Shown in pieces: positions 17,683 through 27,076 of a DNA stretch of 64,000 nt (its first letter is position 1; every line of letters begins with the position of its first letter). The translations under genes were made by a program, and so were the position numbers. The DNA lies in assembly GCF_014596475.1 (NCBI RefSeq), contig NZ_MECJ01000002.1, positions 704,530 through 768,529 on the forward strand, given 5' to 3'. Origin of the DNA: Streptomyces sp. CBMA152 (GTDB lineage: Bacteria; Actinomycetota; Actinomycetes; Streptomycetales; Streptomycetaceae). The notes beneath the pieces are model-generated. The model saw only the letters and a list, made by a program, of their open reading frames with translations. It had not been told where the DNA came from and ran no database searches.

Positions 17683-17955
17683 GGGGTGTGCGCCGGGGAA
17701 GGCCAGGGGGACTGTCCCGGCGCGTGCCGCCCTGCCCCGCTGACCACGGAACGGGGCGGCATCTCCGGCATCTTCCGGGCTGTGCGTCATGAGCCCGGAG
17801 GATGCGGCCCTGGCCCCTTCGCACCTGCGTCTATGGGGTCTTCCCTGTACGGCAGCACCCTGGGGCGATGTTCGTGTGCGGGCCAAGGGTCCGCCTGCCG
17901 CGTCCCGCAGCTGCGTTGCGGTGTGGCCTGCATCTGTAGAGAGAATCGAGGAGAG

Positions 17956-19932
17956 TTGAAGACAAGAGCAGCCAGATGGGTGACCGTCGTGGTCGCCGCC
18001 GGCTTGATGGCCGCCATGGCGCCCGCGGATGCCTTCGCCGACGGTCCGGCCCCGCTGGAGCGGGAGTGGGCCGGCGGCAAGACCGTGGAGGATCCCAAGG
18101 ACACCCCGGCCAGCGGACTGGCCTATCAGTACGTGCTCCCCTTCTACCAGAAGCACGGGTTCTACCTGCAGGATGCCGCGCCTTCGCAGCGCATCGCTCC
18201 CGGCATCCAGCAGACCCTGAGCCTGGGCCGGGAAGACGAGGTGGTCGAGGCCACGCAGACCGGTGTCGACGACGGTGGGACGGGCGAGTGGAAGGCCCGG
18301 GTCTTCGGCGGTCTGAAGGCGGTGGCGAAGGCGGTGGCGAAGTCCCAGGGCGGGGAGTCCGCGGAGAGCATCGTCGACGCGCTCATCCCGGACTTCAGTA
18401 CGTCCAGCGTCGTCGCGGACAAGACGGTCAAGTTCAACGTCACCAACACCATCAACGTGACCGCCAAGCGTGACATCGAGGCGCGCGCCGTCTACTACAA
18501 GCTCAAGACGGTCTCCGACGTGTGGAAGCGGGAGCGGGACCAGGACAAGCCGTCCCTCGTACGCAGCGGGCAGGTCACTGACGCCGTGGTCGGCATGGGC
18601 TGGATTCTGACCTGCAAGGACAGCGACGGCCGGGACTACATCTGCCAGCCGGGCAAGGACTTCGTCTCCAAGAGCCGGATCCCCGCCCAGGAGAAGAAGT
18701 ACTTGCCTCCCACCGGCGCCCCGGACCGCCTCAAGCACGAGGAGACCGGGGTCGGGTTCTTCCTGTCCGGTGCCCGGGTGAGCATGGAGTACCCCGAGGA
18801 GTGCTCCGTGAGCGCGGACAGCGGCGGCAGCCTCACCAGGACCCAGGTCCAGGTCCGGTGCGCCGGGCCGAAGTACCAGGACGGCCCGAAGTTCAGCCAC
18901 TACCGTGTCCAGTACGGCATCGGCAGGGCCGGGCCCGCGTTCTCCTGGGACAACAACTGGGGCTCGGGCGCACTGACCTCTGCCACGGAAGTACAGCAGA
19001 ACTACCCCAACGAGGCGGCGCTGCGCAACGTCCGGGCCTTTGCGGCGGACGGCCAGAAGCACGGCCTGTCCTTCACCGCACTCAAAGACAGCTCGTTCGT
19101 GAGCCCGAAGCTCACCCTCAGGATCGTCCCGGTCACCGCGGACTGCGCCGATCCGGACCAGGCGGGAATCCTCGGCTGCCGCAACCCCCTCCAGGGCACG
19201 GTGTTCGAGAACGGCTTCGACGGCGCGACCGCCGTCCCCGGCTCACCGAGTGACCTGTACTTCTTCAAGGGCAACGGCTACGTGCGGTACAACGCCCAGA
19301 CGGACACGGTCAACGGCTGGGGCAAGGATGGCAAGCTGCTGTCCCTCGCCGACCAGTGGCCGGGACTGAGGGGCACCGGCTTCGAAAACGGCATCGACGC
19401 CGCCGTGGAAGTCCCCAACATCCCGGACGCGATCTACTTCTTCAAGGGCGACAGTTACTTGCGCTACAACGTGAAGGAGGACAAGGCAGAGACGTGGGGC
19501 GGTGACAGTCCCGTGCTGCCGCTCGCCCGTCTGTGGCCGGGTCTGAAGGGCACAGGGTTTGAGAACGGGTTCACGGCTGCCGCTCCGGTCCCGGGTGATG
19601 CCGATGCTCTCTACCTCTTCAAGGGTGACAGTTACCTGCGTTACGACCTGAAGGAGGACAAGGCCGAGAGCTGGGGCAGCGACAGTCCCGTGCTGAAGAT
19701 TGCCGACCACTGGCCGGGACTGAAGGGCACCGGCTTCGAAGACGGCATCACCGCAGCCGCCGCCGTCCCCGGCACCACGGATGCGATCTACTTCTTCAAG
19801 GGCGACAGTTACCTGCGCTACAACCTGACGACGGACAAGGCCGAGACCTGGGGCGGTGACACCCCTGTCCTGAAGATTGCCGACCACTGGCCGGGACTGG
19901 CCGACGCGCCCTGGCGCGCCCGGACATCCTGA
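17956..19932 (+). CDS. Secreted protein with four C-terminal hemopexin-like repeats
   Basis: A 658-residue exported protein. The signal peptide is LKTRAARWVTVVVAAGLMAA with a cleavage-like AFA. Residues ~35-410 form a domain I do not recognise; it contains VKFNVTNTINVTAKRDIEAR and several cysteines. Residues ~415-650 hold four repeats of about 58 residues with the pattern GTGFENG-x-x-AA-x-x-VP, then YFFKGDSYLRYN and DHWPGLKGTG, characteristic of hemopexin repeats. The repeats are very similar to one another, suggesting recent duplication. TTG at 17956 is the likely start, with GAGGAG very close; a GTG nine codons on is the alternative. Such repeats usually bind ligands or proteins; the role here is unknown. 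Confidence 0.8.
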   Translation: MKTRAARWVTVVVAAGLMAAMAPADAFADGPAPLEREWAGGKTVEDPKDTPASGLAYQYVLPFYQKHGFYLQDAAPSQRIAPGIQQTLSLGREDEVVEATQTGVDDGGTGEWKARVFGGLKAVAKAVAKSQGGESAESIVDALIPDFSTSSVVADKTVKFNVTNTINVTAKRDIEARAVYYKLKTVSDVWKRERDQDKPSLVRSGQVTDAVVGMGWILTCKDSDGRDYICQPGKDFVSKSRIPAQEKKYLPPTGAPDRLKHEETGVGFFLSGARVSMEYPEECSVSADSGGSLTRTQVQVRCAGPKYQDGPKFSHYRVQYGIGRAGPAFSWDNNWGSGALTSATEVQQNYPNEAALRNVRAFAADGQKHGLSFTALKDSSFVSPKLTLRIVPVTADCADPDQAGILGCRNPLQGTVFENGFDGATAVPGSPSDLYFFKGNGYVRYNAQTDTVNGWGKDGKLLSLADQWPGLRGTGFENGIDAAVEVPNIPDAIYFFKGDSYLRYNVKEDKAETWGGDSPVLPLARLWPGLKGTGFENGFTAAAPVPGDADALYLFKGDSYLRYDLKEDKAESWGSDSPVLKIADHWPGLKGTGFEDGITAAAAVPGTTDAIYFFKGDSYLRYNLTTDKAETWGGDTPVLKIADHWPGLADAPWRARTS

Positions 19933-19949
19933 CCCACCAAGGCTGACAG

Positions 19950-19989
19950 GGGCCCGGCGGCGCACGCCGACAGGCGCGCCCCCGGGCCC
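19950..19989 (+). terminator. Weak hairpin after the hemopexin-repeat gene
   Basis: GGGCCCGG (19950-19957) pairs with CCGGGCCC (19982-19989) around a 24-base interior that can itself fold. It starts 17 bases after the stop codon. A second, stronger hairpin follows at 20196. Confidence 0.4.
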
Positions 19990-20195
19990 TCGTGAGCCCC
20001 GGGCCTTCCAGCTGACAGCAGCAGGGGCCCTGCCCGGCTTCCCCTCTTGCGTTGGCCTTCTCCGAGGGCCCTGTGACCGCCAGGTTCAAATGACCGATCG
20101 CGACTGTGGTCACCTTGACCGGCAGGCCTTGCCCACGCCCAGTTCTCGCAGCGCGCCCAGCGCTTTTGGGCGGGGTTGTCGCTCCTCGATTTCGT

Positions 20196-20226
20196 GGTCG
20201 GGTGGCTTGCGGCGAGCCACCCGACC
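20196..20226 (+). terminator. Terminator hairpin between the hemopexin and PspA-fusion genes
   Basis: A perfect 12-base stem, GGTCGGGTGGCT (20196-20207) with AGCCACCCGACC (20215-20226), and a seven-base loop, no T-tract. It separates two co-directional genes. Confidence 0.7.
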
Positions 20227-20362
20227 GCACACTCCGACTCTGACCTGCACAGGCACGCGAACTACGCCTGTCGTGCCAGTGGGCGATCGCGGGGCGGATG
20301 AGTTTCCCTCACGTCGAGCCCATGGCACAGTCCCGGTACGGACTCATCGAGAGGGGACGCTC

Positions 20363-21625
20363 ATGAGCCACCGGTTACGGATGGCCACCGAGGCCCGGGC
20401 AAGCCTGAACCGCATACGGACGCGAGACCCGTCCGTTGCCCTGCTCGTCGGCGAAGCCGTGGTCGCGCTCCTGGACGAAGGGCCGCGTCTGGGCCCGCCG
20501 ATGGTGGTAGAGGTGGAGTCGGTGCTGCGTGAGCAGAACATCGGCATGCTCCTCGACGACTCCTACCAGCGCCTGCTTCACCTTCTGCAACAGGCCCGCC
20601 GCGCCATCGCCGACATCGCGACCTCGCGTCGTCGCGTAGAACTCCAGACGACCCAGCTGGAGCAGCAAGCCGCGAAGCTCGATGAACAGGTGACGAAGGC
20701 GCTTGCCATGGGCCGGGCGGACCTGGCAGCGGAAGGCCGGATCCGAGCGGCCGCCGTGCGCGATCAACTCGAGGAAATCTCCGGCACCATCGACGCATTG
20801 CGGAACCTGGAAGACCGTTCGAGCACTCTCGCTCAGCGCCTTCAAGGGCGAGTGGACGTCTTCCGGATGCGTAAGGAGACCGGCAAGGCCGTTGTGCTCG
20901 CCGCCCGCGCCCACGCCACGGTAGATGAGGTTCTCGCCGATGCCGGCGAACCGGCCCTCGCTCCCGAAGTGCCGGGGAAGGCCGCAGAGGAGGCACTCGC
21001 CGAGGCCGAGTCGGCCCAGGCCGCACTCCTGGCGAGCGGCAGCGCCCTCGAACAGGAAGCACGCGGCTGGCTCGGGATCACCGGGCTTCAGGACATTGCG
21101 CCACCCCGGCTCCTGGAACTGCGGCTCGGCGCGGTGACGGGTCACGACACTCGCCTTGTGTACGTCGTCGACCCGCCCGGCGCGGTGATCGTGCTGGCGA
21201 TCGGCGATGAGCAGGGAGACTGGTGGGGCTGGTACCACGGCGTCCTGCCAGATGCCCGATACCTCGCGTCAGCCCGGCCGGCAACCGGGCACGGGCAACC
21301 TGGACCGGGTCTTGTCGACCATGACAGGGAGTCCTTCCTGCAGACCTACTTCCCCGACACAGCTGACGAAGTCGTCCTCGGCGCGGCCCAGTTGGCGCAC
21401 CGCAACCGGACACGCCCTCTACAGGACGTGCGTCGGCTCGCCGGAGTCACTCGGGTGCAGCTGGCCGCGCGGATGGGCATCGAGCCGGAACAGGTAGCCG
21501 CGTTCGAGAGTGCAGAACCCGGCACGACGGACATGCGCATGCTTGTCGCCTACGTCCAGGCCCTTGGTGGACGGCTTGAGGTCATCGCCGACCTCGGAGC
21601 CGAGAGGATCGTCCTCGACTGCTGA
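20363..21625 (+). CDS. PspA-like coiled coil flanked by HigB-like and HigA-like segments
   Basis: A 420-residue cytosolic protein of composite design. Residues ~1-55 (VALLVGEAVVALLDEGPRLG) read like the start of a HigB/RelE-type toxin. Residues ~60-200 are a charged coiled coil with PspA/IM30 features (ELQTTQLEQQAAKLDEQVTK, LQGRVDVFRMRKETGKAVV). Residues ~245-300 (LLELRLGAVTGHDTRLVYVV, AIGDEQGDWWGWYHGVLPDA) resemble the HigB core. Residues ~335-420 are an XRE helix-turn-helix like HigA antitoxins (AGVTRVQLAARMGIEPEQVA, AYVQALGGRLEVIADLGAER). ATG at 20363 follows GAGAGGGG. It is monocistronic after a terminator. It might sense membrane stress and regulate itself; this is inference. Confidence 0.75.
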   Translation: MSHRLRMATEARASLNRIRTRDPSVALLVGEAVVALLDEGPRLGPPMVVEVESVLREQNIGMLLDDSYQRLLHLLQQARRAIADIATSRRRVELQTTQLEQQAAKLDEQVTKALAMGRADLAAEGRIRAAAVRDQLEEISGTIDALRNLEDRSSTLAQRLQGRVDVFRMRKETGKAVVLAARAHATVDEVLADAGEPALAPEVPGKAAEEALAEAESAQAALLASGSALEQEARGWLGITGLQDIAPPRLLELRLGAVTGHDTRLVYVVDPPGAVIVLAIGDEQGDWWGWYHGVLPDARYLASARPATGHGQPGPGLVDHDRESFLQTYFPDTADEVVLGAAQLAHRNRTRPLQDVRRLAGVTRVQLAARMGIEPEQVAAFESAEPGTTDMRMLVAYVQALGGRLEVIADLGAERIVLDC

Positions 21626-21639
21626 ACCCGCCGTGGCTC

Positions 21640-21937
21640 GTCAGGCTCGTATGTTTCGGCAGATCCCGCACGCGTGCGACGCAGAGCTCCTTGCGGGTGC
21701 GGTGGATGAACTCGCGGGCGGCAGGTTCGCGCCGCCACGGAGCCTGGGCTTTGTTGAACTCGGCAACGTAGTTCTTGGCATGGGAGGACCGGGCGCGGGC
21801 GAGGACGTCGATGCCGTGGTGGCCGAGTGCGAGGCCGTGGTCGAGGTCGCGGACCTGGAGGTGGGCGGTCCCGACGATGACGAGGCGCATGCCGAACAGC
21901 TGTCGTCCTTCGCCTGGCCGAGCAGGAGGTAGGACAA
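21640..21937 (-). pseudogene. C-terminal fragment of a Streptomyces regulator-like protein
   Basis: The minus strand reads LALGHHGIDVLARARSSHAK, NYVAEFNKAQAPWRREPAAR and EFIHRTRKELC, which recalls the C-terminal repeat region of Streptomyces XRE-type regulators. In a second frame SYLLLGQAKDD lies just upstream. There is no DNA-binding domain and no start, so this is a remnant. On the plus strand at 21934-21994 the string VRYETTGLVAVINEWL resembles a transposase tail, hinting that an IS caused the loss. Confidence 0.5.
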
Positions 21938-21995
21938 ACGCGCGGTCCGCTACGAGACCACCGGCCTCGTGGCGGTCATCAACGAGTGGCTGTGA

Positions 21996-22553
21996 TCAGT
22001 CCTGGTGAGACAGCTGGGTCAGGGCCTTGAGGATGTGCTTCCAGGCGTCTTCAGCTGCGTCCGCGTCGTAGCTCTCGGGGCGGTCCTCACACAGAAAGCC
22101 GTGCTGGGCGGCGGGGTAGGCGATCAGTTCATGACGCACACCGGCCTGCTCAAGGCGTTGCCCCAGGCGCTGCCACTCGTCCATGGAGATGAGGAAGTCC
22201 TGTCCACCGACGAGGCCAAGCAGCGTGGTGCCGTGTGCGGCCATCGCTGCCGCGCCGTGGGGGGTCAGTGGCGGTTCCGGCTCGGCCAGCGGGATCCCGC
22301 CGTCCAGGGTCCAGCCGCCGTAGCATTCAACGACCATGTCCAGCGGCATACAGGTGGACACGAGAACACCGAGGTGACCGCCAAGGGAGAAACCGACGAA
22401 CGCGCGGCCAGCCCCGCCGGCTGGCGATGACGGTATCCGCGAGGTGTCGTTGAGAGCGAGTGCGCGGGCCTGGTGGAATTGCGGGACGGGCCGCGGTGGA
22501 TGCGGTGTACGAAGCCCTTGTGAACAGGTTGGTTGTGTCGTTGACAGGTACAC
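21996..22553 (-). pseudogene. Dienelactone-hydrolase family protein, 5'-truncated
   Basis: The frame is 185 residues. From about residue 50 it matches the dienelactone hydrolase fold: nucleophile elbow RAFVGFSLGGHLG, a sheet region MVVECYGGWTLDGGIPL, the acid region LLGLVGGQDFLISMDEW, and the base AAQHGFLCEDRPESYDADAA. The first ~45 residues (TQPTCSQGLRTPHPPRPVPQ) do not look like the family, which normally has about 100 residues ahead of the nucleophile. Only a GTG without a ribosome site begins the frame. I infer loss of the 5' part, so activity is unlikely. Confidence 0.6.
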
Positions 22554-22744
22554 AGACGCTCAGCCAGGCTCCTGGCTCATGCAGTTGCCCCGTGACCTGA
22601 TGGTCACGCTTGTGGAGCGCCGCCACGTCGACCTGGTCCGTGTCGCGAGCGCCATCTGTCGTCGCGCTGTCTGAACCGACTCCCTCTCGACTCTCTTCTG
22701 GTACGTGACGCCGTGGTGCGCCGTGCCCTGTTCAGGAGCGCACC

Positions 22745-24174
22745 GTGACCTCGTACGTATCCAAGCTGTCCCGACGCGCCTTCGGCGGTGCCGTCGCAGC
22801 AGGCACCACCGCCGCGGCGATCGGCCTGCCCGCCGCTGATGCCCAGGCCCAAGCCCCGCTTCAGGAACGGCCGTTCAAGGCCGCACCGCACCGGCGGGCC
22901 AAGAGGCCCAACATTCTCTTCATCCTCGGCGATGATCTCGGCTGGGCCGATCTCTCCTCCTACGGCGCCCCGCACATCAAGACACCGAACCTGGATCGGC
23001 TCGCGCGGCAGGGGGTGCGGTTCACGGATGCCTACGCCGGGTCCGCGACCTGCTCGCCGACGCGGTTCAGCCTGTACACGGGGCGTTTTCCCGGGCGTAC
23101 GAAGGGCGGTCTGGCGGAGCCGATCGCGGACAGGTCCGTCGGGCTCGAACCGACGCACCCCACACTGGCTTCGCTGCTGCGCGAGGCGGGCTATGCGACC
23201 GCGCTCATCGCAAGTGGCACTGCGGGTATCTGCCGGACTACTCGCCCACGAAGTCGGGCTGGGACGAGTTCTTCGGGAACTTCGGCGGGGCTCTGGAGTA
23301 CTACTCGAAGCTGGGGCTGGGCGGGGAGTATGACCTGTACGAAGGTGACGTACGCGAGGGAGATGCCGCGTACAAGGACCTGCGGTACTACACGCGCATC
23401 CTGACCGAGCGCGCGAGCGAGTACGTCCAGCGAGACCACGGTGATCGGCCCTGGCTGCTCAATCTCAACTTCACCACACCGCACTGGCCTTGGATCGCCG
23501 ACGGGGACGAGGAGGAGAGCGCCGAGATCGTCCGCAGGATCAAGGCGGGCGACAAGGGTGCGCTGTGGCACCAGGACGGTGGCTCCGTCGAGAAGTACAC
23601 GCAGATGGTGCAGGACCTGGACCGGTCGATCGGTGTAGTGCTGCGCGCCTTGAAGGAGTCGGGGCAGGAGCGGGACACCCTGGTGTTCTTCGCTTCGGAC
23701 AACGGTGGTGAGCGCTACTCGTACAACTGGCCGCTTTCGGGCAACAAGTCGTCGCTCCAGGAGGGCGGGATCCGCGTGCCGACCATCGTGCGATGGCCCG
23801 CGCGTCTCGATGGCGGCCAGGTCAGCCAGGAGCCGGTCTTCACCCCCGACTGGACGGCGACGCTCCTGGAGATCGGCGGGGCGCGGCCGCATCCGGCGTA
23901 CAAGCTGGACGGGACGAGTCTTGCCCCCTATCTGCTGAAGGGCGAGCAGCTCGCTGAGCGTGAGCTGTTCTGGCGTGTGCGCGGGGAGCGTGCGCTGCGC
24001 CGCGGGGACTGGAAGTACTACCGGGGAAAGGGCGGTCAGGACCAGTTGTTCAACCTGGCCGAGGACCGGCGCGAGCAGGCCGACCGGGCTGTGGACGAGC
24101 CGAGGCTGCTGGGTGAGTTGAAGGCGGCATGGGAGGCGACGGACAAGGAACTGCTGGCGTATCCGGCCGGGTGA
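22745..24174 (+). pseudogene. Tat-exported arylsulfatase, frameshifted
   Basis: About 476 residues if the frame is repaired. The signal peptide has a twin-arginine motif (LSRRAFGGAVAAG). The metal site starts GDDLGWADLSSYGAPH, and the formylglycine signature is CSPTRFSLYTGR (C-x-P-x-R, Cys type). The reading breaks at ATALIA; inserting one G at 23210 gives GKWHCGYLPDYSPTKSGWDE. The rest follows in the second frame: TTPHWPWI, FFASDNGGERYSYN, GDWKYYRGK. These enzymes hydrolyse sulfate esters outside the cell and need Cys-to-formylglycine conversion. GTG at 22745 follows AGGAG. If the indel is a sequencing error the gene is intact. Confidence 0.85.
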
Positions 24175-24365
24175 GGCGGGTTCCTCCGGGTCGGGGTGTG
24201 GCTGCCGCAGCACTCTGCGGACCGCGGTGACATGAAGGGCGAGTGTGTCTGCCTCCGCAGCCTGACGGCTGAGAGGAGAGGGCAGTTCGGTGACCGGGGC
24301 GGTAGCCCGGCATGGCCTTCCACCGGCCGGTGGAAGGCCATGCTTTCGTGCGGCAGGATGCGTGT

Positions 24366-24814
24366 ATGCATCATCCGGGTGGGGATCGGGAGTTACGGGA
24401 GCTGGTCGGCCGGTTCGTCGTACCGGAGCGGCGATACCTCAAGCTGGGCGGGAGCCTTCTGTCGATCTGGCCAGCGAAGGGCCGTACGCGGGGCAGGCCT
24501 ACTGCGTGGCCCTGAGCGGATTCGGGACTTCCGCCGATGCGGCCTTGCTGGCCGCGTACCTGGACCGTTACCTGCCACGCGCGGATCTGTTCTACGACCA
24601 GCCGCGGGCGCTCGGCGCGCTGTTGCACCTCGATGCCCGGCTCGGCACCGGGCACGCGGCACGGTTTCTCACCCCGGGCGGACTGTGGCAGCAGTGGACC
24701 CAAGGCCCGCCGGCAAAAGCGGACCGCGACCCGCAAGGCGCTTGCAAATTCATCGGGCAGCTCTGCTCCTTCGTCCAGGAAAGCGCCAGGCACTGCACCC
24801 CACCCCGTCGGTGA
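24366..24814 (+). pseudogene. DUF6000-like gene with an internal deletion
   Basis: From ATG 24366 one frame reads LRELVGRFVVPERRYLKLGG, then SLLSIW. A different frame then gives EGPYAGQAYCVALSGFGTSA, AALLAAYLDRYLPRADLFYD and FLTPGGLWQQWTQGP. Both halves fit the N- and C-terminal parts of DUF6000 proteins, but roughly 55-60 residues between them are missing and the frames no longer match. The deletion makes a sequencing error an insufficient explanation. DUF6000 has no known function. Confidence 0.65.
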
Positions 24815-24879
24815 CCGGCTGCGACAGTCCCTCGCCGTCGTCATCGTGGGGAGGCGGCAGGTCCATCAGGGGTCATACG

Positions 24880-24916
24880 GCAGTGCCGCACCGGTTGTGT
24901 ACCGGTGCGGCACTGC
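24880..24916 (-). terminator. Strong terminator of the M4 metalloprotease gene
   Basis: A perfect 16-base stem (24880-24895 with 24901-24916) and a TGTGT loop. It begins 12 bases past the protease stop on the minus strand. Confidence 0.88.
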
Positions 24917-24928
24917 GTGGTTCAGGGG

Positions 24929-26596
24929 TCAGGGCTTGACGTTCACGGCGGCCCAAGTGGCGTCCACGGCCTTGACCTCGGCGCTGTTCGCGCCGTAGAG
25001 GTCGGTGGCGGCCTTCAGGGTGCCCTGGCGGGCGCCGTGGTAGTCGGTGGTGGAGGTGAAGTACGTGGTGAGTGCCTTGTACCAGATCTGTACGGCCTTG
25101 TCGCGGCCGATGCCGGTGACCTTGGAACCGTCCACGGTGGGGCTGTCGTAGTGCACGCCGTTGATGTCCTTCGCGCCGCTGCCCTCGGACAGCAGGTAGA
25201 AGAAGTGGTTGGCGACGCCGGAGGAGTAGTGCACGTCGAGGTTGCCGACGCCGGCGCTCCAGTAGTCGGCCGAACCGCGGCCGTCCCTGCTCGGCTTGTC
25301 CTGGTAGCGCAGCGGCTTGCCGTCGCCGAAGAGGTCGATCTTCTCGCCGAGCAGGTAGTCGCCCTTGTCCTGAGGGTTGTTCGCGTTCCACTCCACCGCG
25401 GTGCCGAAGATGTCCGAGGTGGCCTCGTTCAGGCCGCCGGACTCGCCGGAGTACTCCAGGCCGGCGGTGGCGGAGGTGACGCCGTGGCTGAACTCGTGGC
25501 CGGCCACGTCGAGCTGGGTCAGCGGGTGCTGGTTGTTAGCGCCGTCGCCGTAGGTGATGGTGAAGGACTGGTCGTCCCAGTAGGCGTTCTGGTAGGCGTT
25601 GCCGTAGTGGACGCGCGAGACCGGGGCCCGGCCGTCGTTCTTGATGCCGTTGCGGTGCAGGACGTTCTTGTAGAAGTCCCAGGTCTGGGCGGCGCCGTAG
25701 GCGGCGTCCACGGCGGCGGTCTGGTTGTCGGCGGGGCTGCCGGTGCCCCACTTGTTGTCCGCGTCGGTGAAGACGGTGCCGTTGCCGCTCGTCTTGTGCT
25801 TGAGGTCGACGGTGCTGGAGCCGCCGCGCACACTGTCGACGAGGCTGTAACCCGTCGAGGACTTGGTGGTGTTCAGGCTGACGGTGCCGCTGTACTGGCT
25901 GGCGCCGGTGCCGACCGCGCCGAGTCGGGAGCCGGCCGGTGCGACGGCCTTGGAGCCGCCCTGAGCGGTGATGCCGTCGGCTATGTCGTCGATCAGCTGG
26001 ATCTCGTACAGCTTCTTGCCTGTGTTGGCGTCGGTGATGACGCGCAGTCGGCTCGGGGTGACGCCGTCGCGCTTGGTGCCGGTGACGACGCTCTCGTAGG
26101 CGAGGACGGGATTGCCGTCGGCGGCCCAGATGACCTTGCGGGGGGTGTCGCCGGTGGCGGCGCCCGTGGTCTTCGCGGCCTTGGCGGCCTTCACCGCGGC
26201 GGAGGTGGCAGCGGTCGGCGTCAGCTTCGGAGTGAGCGAGGCGACCTTGATGGTGGTGTTGACGGCCTTGGTGACGTCCTTGACGGCGCCGTTGGGAGCC
26301 CGGTGGACGATGAGGTCGCCGCCCACGACCGGAAGGCCGGCGTAGGTGCGTTCGTAGCGTGTGTGGACGGTGCCGTCGGCGTCCTTGATGACGTCCTTGA
26401 CGACCAGCTCCTCCTTGACACCCAGGCCGAGCGCCTGGGCGGTGGCTGCGACGCCGGTGCCTTCGTGGTGCGCCGGCGCGGCACCCGCTGATGCGGTGAC
26501 AGCACCGACGGCGAGCAGGGCGCCGGTGAGCACGGCGGCGCCGGACGTGAGGGCCAGACGGCGCGCAGTGCCACTGGTGGGGGAGAGCGAGGACAT
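24929..26596 (-). CDS. Secreted M4 (thermolysin-like) metallopeptidase precursor
   Basis: A 555-residue preproprotein. The signal peptide (LALTSGAAVLTGALLAVGAV) is followed by an FTP/PepSY-type propeptide (YERTYAGLPVVGGDLIVHRA, residues ~80-220). The mature domain has the zinc motif HEFSH in AGHEFSHGVTSATAGLEYSG and the third ligand in GGLNEATSD. A His proton donor lies in GNLDVHYSSGVANHFFYLLS, the usual C-terminal M4 element. It would be secreted, lose its propeptide and degrade extracellular protein. ATG at 26596 follows GGAG. The gene is monocistronic with a strong terminator. All catalytic residues are present. Confidence 0.95.
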   Translation of the reverse strand: MSSLSPTSGTARRLALTSGAAVLTGALLAVGAVTASAGAAPAHHEGTGVAATAQALGLGVKEELVVKDVIKDADGTVHTRYERTYAGLPVVGGDLIVHRAPNGAVKDVTKAVNTTIKVASLTPKLTPTAATSAAVKAAKAAKTTGAATGDTPRKVIWAADGNPVLAYESVVTGTKRDGVTPSRLRVITDANTGKKLYEIQLIDDIADGITAQGGSKAVAPAGSRLGAVGTGASQYSGTVSLNTTKSSTGYSLVDSVRGGSSTVDLKHKTSGNGTVFTDADNKWGTGSPADNQTAAVDAAYGAAQTWDFYKNVLHRNGIKNDGRAPVSRVHYGNAYQNAYWDDQSFTITYGDGANNQHPLTQLDVAGHEFSHGVTSATAGLEYSGESGGLNEATSDIFGTAVEWNANNPQDKGDYLLGEKIDLFGDGKPLRYQDKPSRDGRGSADYWSAGVGNLDVHYSSGVANHFFYLLSEGSGAKDINGVHYDSPTVDGSKVTGIGRDKAVQIWYKALTTYFTSTTDYHGARQGTLKAATDLYGANSAEVKAVDATWAAVNVKP

Positions 26597-27076
26597 GTGG
26601 TGTCTCCAGACAGGCGTGGGGAGTTGGGCGGGATCGCCGCCGAACCTTTCAAGGAGGGACTGATGCCTTGATGAGCACGGACACTCTCAATCCGTCGCGC
26701 ACATGTCACGTGGCATAAAAGGGTGTCTGCCCGCTCATGCCGGACTTGCGGCCTGCCTCTTCATGGGAAGGACACGACCCCGATACGTGCCGACACAGGG
26801 GACAGAAGATTCCGCAACGCGCGTGAAAGAAGTCCTGCGGCGCAAGACGACTGGCAATGCTCTGGGGTGCCTGGCTGGTGGGGCTCACGCTGGGGGTGTG
26901 ATGTCAGCGGGGGGTGGGTTGTATCGCGCCCGCCCCGCTCCTGCCCGCGTTACCAGATCCGCCTGCCGAAGTACCGGCGACGTGGTTCAGTCCTCCGAAC
27001 ACAGGGCGCTGACCCGCGCCGCGTCGTGTGAAGCCGCGTCGGCCGGTACGAGGGGATCTTCATACCGGGTATGGCT
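26597..27076 (+). other. Intergenic region between the M4 protease and DUF4239 genes
   Basis: About 480 bases upstream of the protease and downstream of the DUF4239 gene. I see no coding pattern or RNA gene. It should hold the protease promoter, but no convincing -10/-35 pair stands out. Confidence 0.4.

Noticed and set aside
24905..26491. 528-residue plus-strand frame
   Set aside because: Gly/Val/Ala-rich antisense of the M4 protease, which has all catalytic motifs.
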